From Necropsobacter rosorum (GTDB lineage: Bacteria; Pseudomonadota; Gammaproteobacteria; Enterobacterales; Pasteurellaceae): a stretch of 64,000 nt of DNA. Location of the stretch: NCBI GenBank assembly GCA_000751835.1, contig CCMQ01000003.1:62001-126000 (forward strand), written 5' to 3'. Shown here piece by piece: positions 1-10,432 of the stretch. Within the stretch, counting starts at the first letter, position 1. Every line of letters starts with the position of its first letter. The translations under genes and the position numbers were made by a program. A model generated the notes under the pieces. The model worked only from the letters and a program-made list of their open reading frames with translations, had not been told where the DNA came from and did no database searches.

Positions 1-441
<441 letters not shown>

Positions 442-450
442 TCCGAACAA

Positions 451-471
451 AGGGCGAAACCGCCCTTTTTT
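451..471 (+). terminator. Rho-independent terminator of argS
   Basis: AGGGCG and CGCCCT form a short GC-rich stem around an AAAC loop, followed directly by a run of T. It sits just after the argS stop and before the next gene. Confidence 0.85.
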
Positions 472-491
472 AACCGCATAAGGCAACCATC

Positions 492-1391
492 ATGAAAAAA
501 TCCGTTCCCCTCCTGCTGCTCAGCACCGCCCTGCTTTTCGCCTGTAACGACAAAGAGATCACCGACTTAACGCAGCAACTGCAACAGTCGGAACACACCG
601 TCGCACAGCTGAAAGCCAATCAACAGACCGTTCAAAACGAACTCGCACAGGCTAAAGCGCAATTTCCGGCATTACAGGTGAAAATTAGCGAAATTTTCAA
701 CAAACAGGCGCAAATTGAATTCGATGCCAAAACGAAAAATGACCTGAATATTCCGCAGGCAACGGTCAACACCTGCGATTATCTGCCGGAAACCGGCGTG
801 CCATGGCTGGATGCGCTGCTGGTGAAAAAGCAATACGGCTATCTTGTTAATGCTGATGAAAAAAGTCAATCCGCGTTAGAAAATCCGAGCAAAGCGGATT
901 TAATCAAACGACTGGAAACCATTCATCGCACCGCCATAGATGAAATCAAGCGCGAACCGGCTTTGGGATTCGACTTATGCATCAACGCGAATTATCTCGG
1001 TCAGCGTCAAAATGTCGTCAGCTTTGAAGAGGCGGTCTCTACCTATACCGGCAGCGCGCACGGCATGCACTATCTGTTTTACACCAATATTGATATCAAT
1101 AAAAAAGCCATTATCCGCCTTGATGATTTAGTGACCGAAAGCGGGCAGCCCAAACTCCTCGAGTTCTTATGGAAAGACTATGTTGACAATGTAATGAACG
1201 GGGAGCCGCCGTTTATTTCGAAACAGGATTTCAGCATTTCGCCGGAATTTTATTTCAGTCCGGAGGGCATTCATTTTGTTTATCCGCCTTACGCGTTAAA
1301 TGCTTATGCCTATGGTGACGTGACACTGGTTTTACCTTGGGGAGCAATCGAAGATAATCTGATTAATCCGGATTACAACTGGTATAAATAA
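492..1391 (+). CDS. Lipoprotein with coiled coil and RsiV-like (DUF3298) domain
   Basis: The 299-residue product begins with a lipoprotein signal peptide: KK, a hydrophobic stretch, and the lipobox LLFAC with Cys at about 18. Residues 24-60 (TDLTQQLQQSEHTVAQLKAN and on) form a heptad-like coiled coil rich in Q and E. The rest resembles the DUF3298/RsiV fold, with AVSTYTGSAHGMHY and SPEFYFSPEGIHFVYPPYAL being typical of that domain. It is probably anchored in the outer membrane facing the periplasm. The family includes an anti-sigma lysozyme receptor in Bacillus, but no sigma factor is adjacent here, so I infer no specific function. It appears to be a single-gene unit. Confidence 0.85.
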   Translation: MKKSVPLLLLSTALLFACNDKEITDLTQQLQQSEHTVAQLKANQQTVQNELAQAKAQFPALQVKISEIFNKQAQIEFDAKTKNDLNIPQATVNTCDYLPETGVPWLDALLVKKQYGYLVNADEKSQSALENPSKADLIKRLETIHRTAIDEIKREPALGFDLCINANYLGQRQNVVSFEEAVSTYTGSAHGMHYLFYTNIDINKKAIIRLDDLVTESGQPKLLEFLWKDYVDNVMNGEPPFISKQDFSISPEFYFSPEGIHFVYPPYALNAYAYGDVTLVLPWGAIEDNLINPDYNWYK

Positions 1392-1393
1392 GA

Positions 1394-1424
1394 TAAAAAA
1401 AGTGCCTCGTTTAACGGAGGCACT
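1394..1424 (-). terminator. Leftward intrinsic terminator
   Basis: AGTGCCTC (1401-1408) and GAGGCACT (1417-1424) are perfect arms. The T-run exists only on the minus strand, read from the A-run at about 1394-1400. It therefore terminates leftward transcripts, perhaps read-through from mdh, rather than the rightward lipoprotein gene. Confidence 0.65.
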
Positions 1425-1571
1425 ACTCGGAAAGCAAAATATGTCGGCTATTTATTAATAGCACTTGTTTTTGATGGGCGTAGGATACAGAATTAACCCT
1501 CACAGGGCAAATGGTTATTACCAAATTTGTGAACTAACTCACGGTTTTAGCTAAATATTTTCATAAAAAAC

Positions 1572-1600
1572 AAAAAAAGCGGCTTAATTGCCGCCTTTTT
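1572..1600. terminator. Bidirectional terminator downstream of mdh
   Basis: A GC stem (GCGGC with GCCGC) is flanked by A-rich and T-rich tracts on both sides, 17 bases past the mdh stop. It can serve leftward mdh transcripts and block rightward read-through. Confidence 0.75.
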
Positions 1601-1616
1601 GAACAATAAATTCGCG

Positions 1617-2552
1617 TTACGAATTAACAAATTTCTCACCCAGCTCGATATCGGCGCGTAAGGTCGGCAGCATCGCTTCCAGCGCCTGCTGTTCAAACGC
1701 ACTTAACGGGCCGATCGGCAGAATTTCTTCCACCCCGTTTTTACCCAAGCGAACCGGTTGGGCGAAGAAACGGGCGTATTTGCCATCGCCTTCCACATAA
1801 GTGCATTCCACCACGGTTTCGCCGCTCAACCCTTTTACCAGTGCGCGGGCAAAACGGGCTGCCGCCTGCGCCATAGAAAGTGTCGCCGATCCGCCGCCGG
1901 CCTTGGCTTCCACCACTTCCGTACCGGCATTTTGAATACGTTTGGTTAACGGCGCGATTTCCTCCTCTTTCCACTCGGCATACTGCACCTGTGACAGCAA
2001 CGGCAGAATCGTTACGCCGGAGTGACCGCCGATAACCGGCACGGCCGTACGGGAAACATTCAGCTGTTTTAATTCGGATACAAAGGTTTCGGAACGCAGC
2101 ACATCCAGCGTCGTCACCCCGAATAATTTGCGTTTATCGTACACGCCGGCTTTTTTCAGCACTTCCGCCGCAATGGCAACGGTGGTATTCACCGGATTGG
2201 TAATGATCCCGATACAGGCCTGCGGGCACGCCGCCGCCACTTTTTCAATTAAATTACGCACAATGCCGGCGTTAATATTGAATAAATCGGAGCGATCCAT
2301 ACCCGGTTTACGCGCCACACCTGCCGAAATCAACACCACATCCGCGCCCTGCAAAGCCGGTGTCGGATCTTCACCGGCGAATCCCTGCACTTTAACCGCG
2401 GTCGGAATATGGCTGACATCCGCCGCCACCCCCGGAGTTACCGGCGCAATATCATATAACGATAATTCGGAACCTGCCGGTAACTGTAATTTCAACAATA
2501 ATGCCAATGCCTGACCGATACCGCCTGCGGCGCCTAATACTGCTACTTTCAT
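1617..2552 (-). CDS. mdh: Malate dehydrogenase
   Basis: This NAD-dependent cytoplasmic enzyme interconverts malate and oxaloacetate. In Pasteurellaceae it serves both the partial TCA cycle and the reductive succinate branch. The 311 residues show the N-terminal dinucleotide-binding loop GAAGGIG at 7-13, the substrate-binding arginine region ARKPGMDR near 80-87, the NPVN motif, and the catalytic histidine in GGHSG near 177. Its length equals that of the E. coli enzyme (312). The start has the good ribosome site AAGGAG. It is transcribed divergently from argR, as in E. coli and Haemophilus. Confidence 0.98.
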   Translation of the reverse strand: MKVAVLGAAGGIGQALALLLKLQLPAGSELSLYDIAPVTPGVAADVSHIPTAVKVQGFAGEDPTPALQGADVVLISAGVARKPGMDRSDLFNINAGIVRNLIEKVAAACPQACIGIITNPVNTTVAIAAEVLKKAGVYDKRKLFGVTTLDVLRSETFVSELKQLNVSRTAVPVIGGHSGVTILPLLSQVQYAEWKEEEIAPLTKRIQNAGTEVVEAKAGGGSATLSMAQAAARFARALVKGLSGETVVECTYVEGDGKYARFFAQPVRLGKNGVEEILPIGPLSAFEQQALEAMLPTLRADIELGEKFVNS

Positions 2553-2725
2553 TTAAAACTCCTTACGTTGATTAAGTTTACAAATTGAACCTCTGAATTC
2601 TAAATTTATTCCTGCGCAAATTCAAACGGATAAATCCAATAGTGAGATCTAACTCAAGGTTTTCCCGCCAATCAGCGCGTTTTCACACCGAAAACAGCGC
2701 AGATAAACAAATTTTATTTACTTAT

Positions 2726-2755
2726 TTTGCATTTTTATGCAAAATCTATGCAAAA
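2726..2755. promoter_or_regulatory. Probable ArgR operator (ARG box plus half box)
   Basis: Bases 2725-2744 form a perfect palindrome, TTTTGCAT-TTTT-ATGCAAAA. It fits the 18-bp ARG box pattern TGMAT-WWWW-ATKCA. Three bases on, a second ATGCAAAA (2748-2755) gives a half box with the usual 3-bp box spacing. It lies about 33 bp before the argR start, so autoregulation is likely. An effect on the divergent mdh is only possible. Confidence 0.7.
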
Positions 2756-2776
2756 GACAGAATCTGGAGCATTCCG

Positions 2777-3244
2777 ATGACAAATGAAAAAAGCGACAAT
2801 TTAACCGCTGCATTCAAGGCGTTGCTGGCGCAAGAACGGTTCGGCTCGCAAAGCGAAATCGTCACCGCCTTGCAGCAGCAGGGGTTCAACAATATCAATC
2901 AATCGAAAATATCACGCATGCTGAACAAATTCGGCGCCGTGCGCACCCGCAATACGCGCATGGAAATGGTATATTGCCTGCCCAATGAACTCAGCGTGCC
3001 GAATACCAGCAGCCCGCTTAAAAATCTGGTGCTGGACATCGACTCCAACACCTCGCTGATCGTGGTAAAAACCAGTCCGGGCGCCGCCCAGCTTATCGCC
3101 CGCCTGCTGGATTCGGTAGGCAAAGCGGAAGGCATTTTAGGCACCATTGCCGGCGACGACACCATTTTTATCACCCCGACATCCGGCACCGAAATTAAGC
3201 GCCTGATCAGCAACATTCAGCAGCTATTTGAAAATTCACTATAA
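2777..3244 (+). CDS. argR: Arginine repressor
   Basis: ArgR is a hexameric regulator that binds L-arginine and ARG boxes. The product has 155 residues, the normal family length. The N-terminal winged helix covers about 1-75 ([26 protein letters not shown]), and the C-terminal oligomerisation and arginine-binding domain shows [15 protein letters not shown] and the family signature [11 protein letters not shown]. The frame is open upstream to 2642, but the ATG at 2777 follows the ribosome site TGGAGC and gives the family-typical N terminus, so I chose it. A probable ARG box precedes it. Confidence 0.97.
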   Translation: MTNEKSDNLTAAFKALLAQERFGSQSEIVTALQQQGFNNINQSKISRMLNKFGAVRTRNTRMEMVYCLPNELSVPNTSSPLKNLVLDIDSNTSLIVVKTSPGAAQLIARLLDSVGKAEGILGTIAGDDTIFITPTSGTEIKRLISNIQQLFENSL

Positions 3245-3265
3245 CGCATACGACGGGAGGGAACG

Positions 3266-4153
3266 ATGAAAATTTTATTGACCGGCGCCACGGGTCTGGT
3301 TGGGCGCGCATTGATTCCCCGTTTAATCCGTGATCATCAGATCATTGCGCTGACCCGAAATCCGACGCAGGCACAAGCCAAACTGCCCGCCGGCGTCGGG
3401 CTTATCGACACGCTGGATCAGTTCCGCGATCTGAACGCCTTTGACGCCGTGATTAATCTGGCGGGCGAACCGATATTCCGGCGGCGCTGGACGGCGCAGC
3501 AGAAAAATCGCCTGCTTTACAGCCGGGTGAATTTAACCGAAAAACTGACCGCACTAATTAACCGCAGCAGCCATCCGCCGCACAGTTTTATTTCCGGCTC
3601 GGCGGCGGGCTATTATGGCGATCAGGGCGAGGCGGCGATCAGCGAAGACAGCATGCCCGGCACCACCTTTCCCGCCCGTCTCTGTCAGCAATGGGAAGCC
3701 GCCGCGCTGGGTGCCGAAACCCGCGTCTGCCTGCTGCGTACCGGTATCGTGCTGGCGCCTAACGGCGGTGCGTTGGCGCAGATCCTGCCGCTGTATCGCT
3801 TAGGTTTGGGCGGCAAACTTGGCAGCGGGCGGCAATATTGGGGCTGGATCGCACTGCCGGATATGGTCAATGCCATTGTATTTTTGCTGCACAATCCGTC
3901 ATGTCGCGGCGCATTCAATCTGTCGGCGCCGAATCCGGCACGCAACGGCGACTTCAATCAGGCGCTGGGATCGCTGTTAAACCGACCACACTTTGTCAAC
4001 GTCCCTGCGCTCATGCTGAAACTGGTCTTCGGCGAACGGGCGCAACTGTTGCTGGACAGCCAAAAAATACAGCCGGCCAAACTGCTGCAAGCCGGTTTTT
4101 GCTTTCAATATCCGGCGATCAAGCCCGCGCTGGCGCAGTGCCTGTCATCATAA
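3266..4153 (+). CDS. yfcH: NAD(P)-binding SDR-type epimerase-like protein (TIGR01777)
   Basis: The 295-residue protein belongs to the atypical short-chain dehydrogenase group. It has a Rossmann loop GATGLVGR at 7-14, the NLAGEPI motif near 70 that is diagnostic of the YfcH/SulA-like family, SGSAAGYYGDQG around 110, and a C-terminal DUF1731 segment (VNVPALMLKLVFGERAQLLLDSQKIQPAKLLQAGF). The substrate is unknown. It follows argR by 21 bases and could be cotranscribed with it. A ribosome site GGGAGG lies upstream. A single USS (4185-4193) separates it from rnfA. Confidence 0.88.
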   Translation: MKILLTGATGLVGRALIPRLIRDHQIIALTRNPTQAQAKLPAGVGLIDTLDQFRDLNAFDAVINLAGEPIFRRRWTAQQKNRLLYSRVNLTEKLTALINRSSHPPHSFISGSAAGYYGDQGEAAISEDSMPGTTFPARLCQQWEAAALGAETRVCLLRTGIVLAPNGGALAQILPLYRLGLGGKLGSGRQYWGWIALPDMVNAIVFLLHNPSCRGAFNLSAPNPARNGDFNQALGSLLNRPHFVNVPALMLKLVFGERAQLLLDSQKIQPAKLLQAGFCFQYPAIKPALAQCLSS

Positions 4154-4288
4154 ACACCGGCATATCCCCCGTTTTCGGCATAAAAAGTGCGGTCGTTTTA
4201 TGTTAAATTTCCGCGCGCTAAACTTTTTATTGTCCTGGGCGGCAGAAACAGAGATAATATACGGCTTAATCAAATCAGCGAAAACACT

Positions 4289-4870
4289 ATGACAGATTAT
4301 ATTTTATTGATTATCAGTACCGCGCTTATCAACAACTTTGTTCTGGTTAAATTTCTGGGACTTTGTCCGTTTATGGGGGTATCGAAGAAAATCGAAACCG
4401 CAGTCGGCATGGGATTGGCGACAATGTTCGTGCTGACGGTGGCGTCATTGTGTTCTTATCTGGCCGATCGCTATTTGCTGACGCCGTTTAACGGCAATTT
4501 TCTACGCACATTAGTCTTTATTCTAGTGATCGCGGTAGTAGTTCAGTTTACCGAAATGGTGATCAATAAAACCAGCCCGGTGCTGTACCGCCTGCTGGGT
4601 ATTTTCCTGCCGCTGATTACCACCAACTGCGCCGTACTGGGAGTGGCGCTGCTGAATATTAATCTGGCGCATAATCTGACCCAATCAGTGATTTACGGTT
4701 TTGGCGCCTCGCTCGGCTTTGCGCTGGTGCTGGTTTTATTCGCCGCCCTGCGTGAACGGCTGGCGGCGGCGGATGTGCCGTTGCCGTTTCGCGGCGCCTC
4801 CATCGCATTGATTACGGCCGGCCTGATGTCGCTTGCCTTTATGGGCTTTACCGGTCTGGTGAGAGCGTAA
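4289..4870 (+). CDS. rnfA: Rnf/Rsx electron transport complex subunit A
   Basis: This integral inner-membrane subunit belongs to the ion-translocating ferredoxin:NAD oxidoreductase (Rnf), whose E. coli counterpart Rsx reduces SoxR. From ATG 4289 it has 193 residues with about six membrane helices and the family signatures [18 protein letters not shown] and [17 protein letters not shown]. The frame is open back to 4187, but MTDYILL at 4289 is the family-typical start; the ribosome site is weak. It is the first gene of rnfABCDGE, with rnfB starting one base after its stop. Confidence 0.96.
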   Translation: MTDYILLIISTALINNFVLVKFLGLCPFMGVSKKIETAVGMGLATMFVLTVASLCSYLADRYLLTPFNGNFLRTLVFILVIAVVVQFTEMVINKTSPVLYRLLGIFLPLITTNCAVLGVALLNINLAHNLTQSVIYGFGASLGFALVLVLFAALRERLAAADVPLPFRGASIALITAGLMSLAFMGFTGLVRA

Positions 4871-4871
4871 C

Positions 4872-5471
4872 ATGACAACCTTTTATTATGTGCTGATCGC
4901 CATTGCCGTATTGGCGTTGATTTTCGGTATTATTTTAGGCATCGCCTCAATAAAACTGAAAGTCGAGGCGGATCCTATCGTCGAAAAAATCGATGCCCTG
5001 TTGCCGCAAAGCCAATGCGGTCAATGCGGTTATCCCGGTTGTCGCCCTTATGCCGAGGCCATTGCCAACGGCGATGTGATCACCAAATGCGTCCCCGGCG
5101 GGCAGCCGCTGGTGGTTAAACTGGCGGATTTGCTCGGCGTGGAAGTGCCGGCAAGCGAGCTGGCTGAAGATCCAACGCCGAAAGTCGCCTTTATCGACGA
5201 AAATATGTGTATCGGCTGTACCAAATGTATTCAGGCCTGTCCGGTTGACGCCATTATCGGCACCAATCGGGCGGTGCATACCGTCATTCCCGATCTCTGT
5301 ACCGGCTGCGAACTTTGTGTCGCCCCCTGCCCGACCGACTGTATTTCCATGATTAAAGTAAAACCGGATATCGAACACTGGAGCTGGAAATTTGATCCGA
5401 AACTGGTTATTCCCGTGCTGGATACCACGTCGGTGCAGAAAAAACTGATTGTGGGAGAGCGTGATGAATGA
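4872..5471 (+). CDS. rnfB: Rnf complex subunit B, iron-sulfur protein
   Basis: RnfB is the membrane-anchored ferredoxin-like electron entry subunit. The 199 residues comprise an N-terminal membrane helix (about 5-25), an Fe-S domain with [15 protein letters not shown] near 49-63, and two [4Fe-4S] motifs, [12 protein letters not shown] and [12 protein letters not shown], in the second half. Twelve cluster cysteines are visible. Its stop overlaps the start of rnfC by eight bases, indicating translational coupling. Confidence 0.97.
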   Translation: MTTFYYVLIAIAVLALIFGIILGIASIKLKVEADPIVEKIDALLPQSQCGQCGYPGCRPYAEAIANGDVITKCVPGGQPLVVKLADLLGVEVPASELAEDPTPKVAFIDENMCIGCTKCIQACPVDAIIGTNRAVHTVIPDLCTGCELCVAPCPTDCISMIKVKPDIEHWSWKFDPKLVIPVLDTTSVQKKLIVGERDE

Positions 5472-8019
5472 TGTATTAGCCCGTTTCAATTCGGGTAAAC
5501 TATGGACGTTCGACGGCGGCATTCATCCGCCGGAAATGAAATCCCAATCGAACCAAACGCCGATTACCCGCGCGCCATTGGCAGAAACCTATTATGTGCC
5601 GGTGAAACAACATGCCGGCAGCGCAGGCAATATTCTGGTCAAGCCGGGCGATAACGTTCTGAAAGGTCAGCCGCTGACGCTGGGCGAAGGGCTGCGCGCC
5701 CTACCGGTGCATGCGCCCACTTCCGGTACGGTAACCACCATTGCGCCGCACGTCGCCGCCCATCCGTCGGGATTAAGCGAACTGTGCATCGAAATTCAGG
5801 CCGACGGGCTGGATCAATGGCGTGAACGCCGGCCGCTCGAAGATTTTCTCAGCCGCACGCCGGAACAGCTGATCGAAACCATTTACCACGCCGGCATTGC
5901 CGGTCTGGGCGGCGCGGCATTTCCGACCGCGGCCAAAATTCATTCGGCGGAAAAACAGGTTAAACTGCTGATTATCAACGGCGCGGAATGCGAACCCTAT
6001 ATCACCTGCGACGATCGCCTGATGCGCGATTATCCGGCGGAAATTATCGAAGGTATCCGTATCCTGCGTTATATTCTGCGCCCGGAAAACGTGGTACTCG
6101 CCATTGAAGATAACAAACCGCAGGCAGTGGCGGCGCTGACCCGCGCGCTGCACGGTGCGAACGACATCGAAATCCGCGTGATTCCGACCAAATACCCGTC
6201 CGGCGCGTCAAAACAGCTGATTCAGGTGCTGACCGGGCTGGAAGTACCGAGCGGCCAACGCTCTTCCCGTATCGGCGTATTAATGCATAACGTCGGCACC
6301 GCCTTTGCCGTCAAACGGGCGATTATGGACGATGAGCCGCAGATTGAACGTGTGGTTACTCTGACCGGCGATAAAATCCCGCACAAAGGCAATCAATGGG
6401 TGCGCTTCGGCACCCCGATCGCGCATCTGCTGCAACAGGCGGGCTATCATTATGACGATCGTTTCCCGGTGTTTATGGGCGGCCCGATGATGGGCGTGAT
6501 TCTGCCCGATTTAAACGCGCCGGTAACCAAAGTAACCAACTGCCTGCTGGCGCCGGATCATTTCGAATATGCGCCGCCGGAGCCGGAACAGTCCTGTATC
6601 CGCTGTTCCGCCTGTTCGGACGCCTGCCCGGTACATTTAATGCCGCAGCAGCTGTACTGGTTCGCGCGCAGCGAAGATCATGAAAAATCGGAGCAATACG
6701 CCCTGAAAGACTGCATTGAATGCGGCGTATGCGCCTATGTTTGCCCGAGCCATATCCCGCTGATTCAATATTTCCGTCAGGAAAAGGCCAAACTGTGGGA
6801 AATAAAAGACAAAGCGCACAAGGCCGAAGAGGCCAAAGTACGGTTTGAAGCGCGTCAGGCGCGTCTGCAAAAAGAGGAACAGGCGCGTAAAGCCAGAGCC
6901 CAGCGCGCCGCGGAAAACCGTCGTGCCGAACTGGCGCAGCAGCAAGGCGTCGATCCGGTACAAGCCGCATTAGAGCGGCTAAAAGCCAAACAATCCGCCG
7001 GTCAGAACGCCGCCCAGGCGCAGATGAAAACCTTGGTGAACGCCAAAGGCGAAGTGGTGCCGGATAACAGCGAGATTATGGCGCAGCGTAAAGCGCGCCG
7101 CTTAGCCCGTCAGCAGGCGGAACAACAAACACCGTCAAGGGCGCAGCCGACAACCGACGGCGCAGCGCAACAATCTGCACAGGAAAAACACACTGAACAT
7201 AATAGTGCGGTCGAAAAAACCGGCGAAAATTCCACCGCACTTGATAACAAAAAAGCCGCTATCGCCGCCGCCATTGCGCGCGCCAAAGCCAAAAAAGCAG
7301 CGCAAAACGATAACGCCGCCAATCATGCCGATGCGACACCGCCGGCTGAAACGATGCCGCCGCAGTCAAGCGTGCAGCCGGCAAGCGACGGCACAGCGGG
7401 AAAAAGTGCGGTAGAAAAACGCACCGAACATAATAGTGCGGTCGAAAAAACTTGCGAAAATTCCACCGCACTTGACGACAAAAAAGCCGCTATCGCCGCC
7501 GCCATTGCGCGCGCCAAAGCCAAAAAAGCAGCGCAGCAAAACGATAATGCCGCCAATCGTGCCGACGCGACACCGCCGGCTGAAACGATGCCGCCGCAGT
7601 CACGCACACAGCCGGCAACCGACGGCACAGCAGGAAAAAGTGCGCCGGAAAAACACACTGAACATAACGGTGCGGTCGAAAAAACCGGCGAAAATCCCAC
7701 CGCACTTGACGATAAAAAAGCCGCTATCGCCGCGGCCATTGCACGCGCCAAAGCCAAAAAAGCGGCGCAAAATGATAACGCCGCCAATCATGCCGACGCG
7801 ACACCGCCGGCTGAAACAGTGCCGCCGCAATCAACCGTACAGCCGGTAACCGACGGCGCAGCGGGAAAAAGTGCGGTAGAAAAACGCACCGAACATAATA
7901 GTGCGGTCGAAAAAACTACTGAAAATTCCACCGCACTTGACGATAAAAAAGCCGCTATCGCCGCCGCCATTGCGCGCGCCAAAGCCAAAAAAGCGGCGCA
8001 GCAACAAAATCACAATTAA
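5464..8019 (+). CDS. rnfC: Rnf complex subunit C with expanded repeat tail
   Basis: This peripheral subunit carries NADH/flavin-binding and [4Fe-4S] domains. The ATG at 5464 overlaps rnfB and gives [24 protein letters not shown], the family N terminus, making 851 residues. The NADH-binding region shows [12 protein letters not shown] near 145. Two clusters ([12 protein letters not shown] and [12 protein letters not shown]) lie at about 378-430. A Lys/Ala/Gln-rich helical linker follows, then from about residue 556 four tandem copies of a 77-78-residue unit ending [19 protein letters not shown]. Repetitive tails are known in RsxC, but this protein is longer than E. coli RsxC (740). The repeat cysteine in copy 2 is not conserved. 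Confidence 0.95.
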   Translation: MNDVLARFNSGKLWTFDGGIHPPEMKSQSNQTPITRAPLAETYYVPVKQHAGSAGNILVKPGDNVLKGQPLTLGEGLRALPVHAPTSGTVTTIAPHVAAHPSGLSELCIEIQADGLDQWRERRPLEDFLSRTPEQLIETIYHAGIAGLGGAAFPTAAKIHSAEKQVKLLIINGAECEPYITCDDRLMRDYPAEIIEGIRILRYILRPENVVLAIEDNKPQAVAALTRALHGANDIEIRVIPTKYPSGASKQLIQVLTGLEVPSGQRSSRIGVLMHNVGTAFAVKRAIMDDEPQIERVVTLTGDKIPHKGNQWVRFGTPIAHLLQQAGYHYDDRFPVFMGGPMMGVILPDLNAPVTKVTNCLLAPDHFEYAPPEPEQSCIRCSACSDACPVHLMPQQLYWFARSEDHEKSEQYALKDCIECGVCAYVCPSHIPLIQYFRQEKAKLWEIKDKAHKAEEAKVRFEARQARLQKEEQARKARAQRAAENRRAELAQQQGVDPVQAALERLKAKQSAGQNAAQAQMKTLVNAKGEVVPDNSEIMAQRKARRLARQQAEQQTPSRAQPTTDGAAQQSAQEKHTEHNSAVEKTGENSTALDNKKAAIAAAIARAKAKKAAQNDNAANHADATPPAETMPPQSSVQPASDGTAGKSAVEKRTEHNSAVEKTCENSTALDDKKAAIAAAIARAKAKKAAQQNDNAANRADATPPAETMPPQSRTQPATDGTAGKSAPEKHTEHNGAVEKTGENPTALDDKKAAIAAAIARAKAKKAAQNDNAANHADATPPAETVPPQSTVQPVTDGAAGKSAVEKRTEHNSAVEKTTENSTALDDKKAAIAAAIARAKAKKAAQQQNHN
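7130..8016 (+). repeat. Four in-frame tandem repeats, 231-234 bp, with USS, in rnfC
   Basis: The anchor (A)GTGCGGTCGAAAAAAC recurs at about 7201, 7432, 7666 and 7897, spacings of 231, 234 and 231 bases. Each unit encodes ...SAVEK...[23 protein letters not shown]. Each contains a forward USS-like core and, about 25 bases on, a complementary core (CCACCGCACTTGA), giving an inverted USS pair inside coding DNA. Copies 2 and 4 also carry an extra full AAGTGCGGT (GKSAVEKR). All insertions keep the frame. Confidence 0.95.
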
Positions 8020-8030
8020 GAGATAAAGAT

Positions 8031-9116
8031 ATGTTTAAAATGATCAGTTCACCGCATACCCATTCGGGCAAGCTCACCGCCCGGATCATGTTGTGGGTTA
8101 TCGTCGCCATGCTGCCGGCACTGGGCGCACAACTCTATTACTTTGGTTTCGGCGTGCTGATTCAAGCCGCACTTGCTATCGTGTTCGGCTTACTGCTTGA
8201 ATTCGGCGTTACGCTGTTACGCCGCAAACCCGCGTTTTTTTATATCGGTGATTTCAGCGTTATTCTGACCGCACTTATTCTGGCGATGGCGATTCCGCCC
8301 TACGCGCCTTACTGGATAATTCTGCTCGGCGTCGGCTGCGCGGTGATTGTCGGCAAACATGTTTACGGCGGTCTGGGGCAGAATTTATTTAATCCCGCCA
8401 TGGTCGGTTATGTGGTGTTGCTGGTGTCTTTCCCGCTGCAAATGACGACCTGGCTGCCGCCGGTTCAATTGCTGAACGAACCGCCGACTTTTGCCGATGC
8501 CTATTCGTTGATTTTCACCGGTTTCAGCACCGACGGTTTCAGCCTGCATCAATTAACCGCCGCGATTGACGGCATCACGCAGGCCACGCCGCTGGATAGC
8601 CTGAAAACCGCCGCCAAACACGGCGCGGACAGTTTTGCGCAGGTGGGATGGTCGCCGATTTTCGAGCGCATTTTACCGTTGGGCGGCGAAAGTCTGCCCG
8701 AAGGCATCGGCTGGACACAGGTGAATTTATGTTTTCTGGCGGGCGGTCTTTTCCTGATCTGGAAAAAGATTATTCACTGGCACATTCCGCTGGCGTTTTT
8801 AAGCACCATCTTTATTTTCAGCCTGTTCCACTGGTTTGCGCCGTTCGGTACCAACCCGCTCTGGCAGTGGGTCAGCGGTGCGACGATGTTCGGGGCGTTT
8901 TTTATCGCCACCGACCCGGTCACCGCCTCCATTACGCCGAAAGGCAAACTGGTTTTCGGCGCGCTGGCGGGTTGTCTGGTGTGTGTGATCCGTTTTTACG
9001 GTAACTACCCCGACGGCGTGGCATTCGCGATTTTGCTGGCCAATATCTGCGTGCCGCTGATCGATCACTATACCCGACCGCGCGTGGCCGGTCATTCGGC
9101 GAAAAGGGGGCAATAA
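8031..9116 (+). CDS. rnfD: Rnf complex subunit D
   Basis: This membrane flavoprotein subunit of 361 residues has about nine or ten hydrophobic segments. The covalent FMN attachment region is recognisable in [20 protein letters not shown] (around residue 280-300), where a Thr carries FMN in the family. [26 protein letters not shown] is another RnfD signature. It starts 11 bases after rnfC with ribosome site AAGAGATAAAG, and its last base is the first base of rnfG. Confidence 0.96.
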   Translation: MFKMISSPHTHSGKLTARIMLWVIVAMLPALGAQLYYFGFGVLIQAALAIVFGLLLEFGVTLLRRKPAFFYIGDFSVILTALILAMAIPPYAPYWIILLGVGCAVIVGKHVYGGLGQNLFNPAMVGYVVLLVSFPLQMTTWLPPVQLLNEPPTFADAYSLIFTGFSTDGFSLHQLTAAIDGITQATPLDSLKTAAKHGADSFAQVGWSPIFERILPLGGESLPEGIGWTQVNLCFLAGGLFLIWKKIIHWHIPLAFLSTIFIFSLFHWFAPFGTNPLWQWVSGATMFGAFFIATDPVTASITPKGKLVFGALAGCLVCVIRFYGNYPDGVAFAILLANICVPLIDHYTRPRVAGHSAKRGQ

Positions 9117-9724
9117 TGCAGCTTGTAAAAGTCAGTATCCGTTACGGTTTGCTGCTGGGATTTATCGCGCTGATTTGTACCGCACTTTCCAGCGGAGTTT
9201 ATTTTTTAACCAAAGATAAAATCGATCATGCCGTCGCAGAGCAGCAGCGTAAATTGCTCCAGCAGGTGATTCCGCAAAACGATTTTGACCATGATTTGGC
9301 CGCCAGCTGCCAACCGATCAACGGCAGCATCGCGTATATCGATAAGCTGTGCCAGGCCGAGAAAAACGGGAAAACCGTCGCATACGCCTTTGAAACCACT
9401 GCGCCGGACGGTTATTCGGGCAATATCCGCCTGTTGGTGGGCATGACCGTGCAGGGTGAAATTCTCGGCGTGCGCGTGATCGAACACAAAGAAACCCCGG
9501 GGCTGGGCGATAAAATCGAAACCCGCGTGTCGAACTGGATCCTCGCCTTTGCTCACCGGCACATTTCCCGCGACAACCAGAAAGACTGGGCGGTGAAAAA
9601 AGACGGCGGTAAATTCGATCAGTTCTCCGGCGCCACCATTACGCCGCGCGCGGTAGTCAATCAGGTGAAACGGGCATCGCTTTCGTTGCTGGATTCGATG
9701 CAACCACAAAATACGCGAGGATAA
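9116..9724 (+). CDS. rnfG: Rnf complex subunit G
   Basis: This periplasm-facing flavoprotein subunit has 202 residues. A single N-terminal membrane helix (about 8-30) is followed by the FMN-binding domain. The motif [15 protein letters not shown] near 170-185 holds the threonine that carries FMN by a phosphoester bond in this family. [12 protein letters not shown] is a further signature. Its start overlaps the rnfD stop in TAATG, so translation is probably coupled. Confidence 0.96.
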   Translation: MQLVKVSIRYGLLLGFIALICTALSSGVYFLTKDKIDHAVAEQQRKLLQQVIPQNDFDHDLAASCQPINGSIAYIDKLCQAEKNGKTVAYAFETTAPDGYSGNIRLLVGMTVQGEILGVRVIEHKETPGLGDKIETRVSNWILAFAHRHISRDNQKDWAVKKDGGKFDQFSGATITPRAVVNQVKRASLSLLDSMQPQNTRG

Positions 9725-9728
9725 CAAG

Positions 9729-10424
9729 ATGACAGAAACCACGCCAAAAACCACCGCACTTGACGCACCGAAAAGTGCGGTGCAAAACCGTTCCGTTTGG
9801 CGGGACATTTTTATTCAGGGCATCTGGAAAAATAACTCCACGCTGGTGCAGCTGCTCGGGCTTTGCCCGCTGCTGGCGGTCTCCAATACCGCAACCAACG
9901 CGCTGGGGCTGGGGCTGGCCACCATGCTGGTGCTGATGTGTACCAATACGGTCATCGCGCTGTTCCGCCAACATATTCCCAATCAAATCCGTATTCCGAT
10001 TTATGTGATGATTATCGCCACCACGGTGACGATGGTGCAGCTGATGATGAACGCTTATACTTATACGCTGTATCAGGCGCTGGGAATTTTTATTCCGCTG
10101 ATCGTCACCAATTGCATCGTGATCGGGCGCGCAGAGGCGTTTGCTTCCAAAAACGGCATCCTGTATTCTCTGTTTGACGGTTTTTCCATGGGATTAGGCA
10201 TGAGCCTGAGTTTATTCGTACTCGGCAGCCTGCGGGAAATTATCGGCACCGGCAAATGGTTCGACGGCATCGAAAATCTGTTGGGCAGCTGGGCGAGCGT
10301 TCTGCATGTGGAACTGTTCCACGCCGACAGCAGCTTTTTGCTGGCGATTCTGCCGCCCGGCGCCTTTATCGGCTTAGGCCTGATGCTGGCAATAAAAAAC
10401 ATGATTGATCATAACACCAAATAA
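9729..10424 (+). CDS. rnfE: Rnf complex subunit E
   Basis: This integral membrane subunit is homologous to RnfA, with inverted topology in the complex. It has 231 residues and about six membrane helices. Signatures are [23 protein letters not shown] and [24 protein letters not shown]. The first 20 residues ([16 protein letters not shown]) are a hydrophilic extension encoded by an inverted USS pair. The gene begins four bases after rnfG, and nth follows by eight bases. Confidence 0.96.
   Translation: MTETTPKTTALDAPKSAVQNRSVWRDIFIQGIWKNNSTLVQLLGLCPLLAVSNTATNALGLGLATMLVLMCTNTVIALFRQHIPNQIRIPIYVMIIATTVTMVQLMMNAYTYTLYQALGIFIPLIVTNCIVIGRAEAFASKNGILYSLFDGFSMGLGMSLSLFVLGSLREIIGTGKWFDGIENLLGSWASVLHVELFHADSSFLLAILPPGAFIGLGLMLAIKNMIDHNTK
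9753..9781. repeat. Inverted USS pair inside the rnfE N terminus
   Basis: ACCGCACTT (9753-9761) and AAGTGCGGT (9773-9781) are perfect complements 11 bases apart, within codons 6-17 of rnfE. It could form an mRNA hairpin near the translation start. Confidence 0.9.
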
Positions 10425-10432
10425 TTGCACAG

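Noticed and set aside
2642..2776. An upstream start that would lengthen ArgR by 45 residues
   Set aside because: It runs through the palindromic operator and promoter region and exceeds the family length.
7110..8013. Long Ala/Ser-rich minus-strand frames opposite the rnfC repeats
   Set aside because: They are complements of the Lys/Ala repeat units and recur with the same period.
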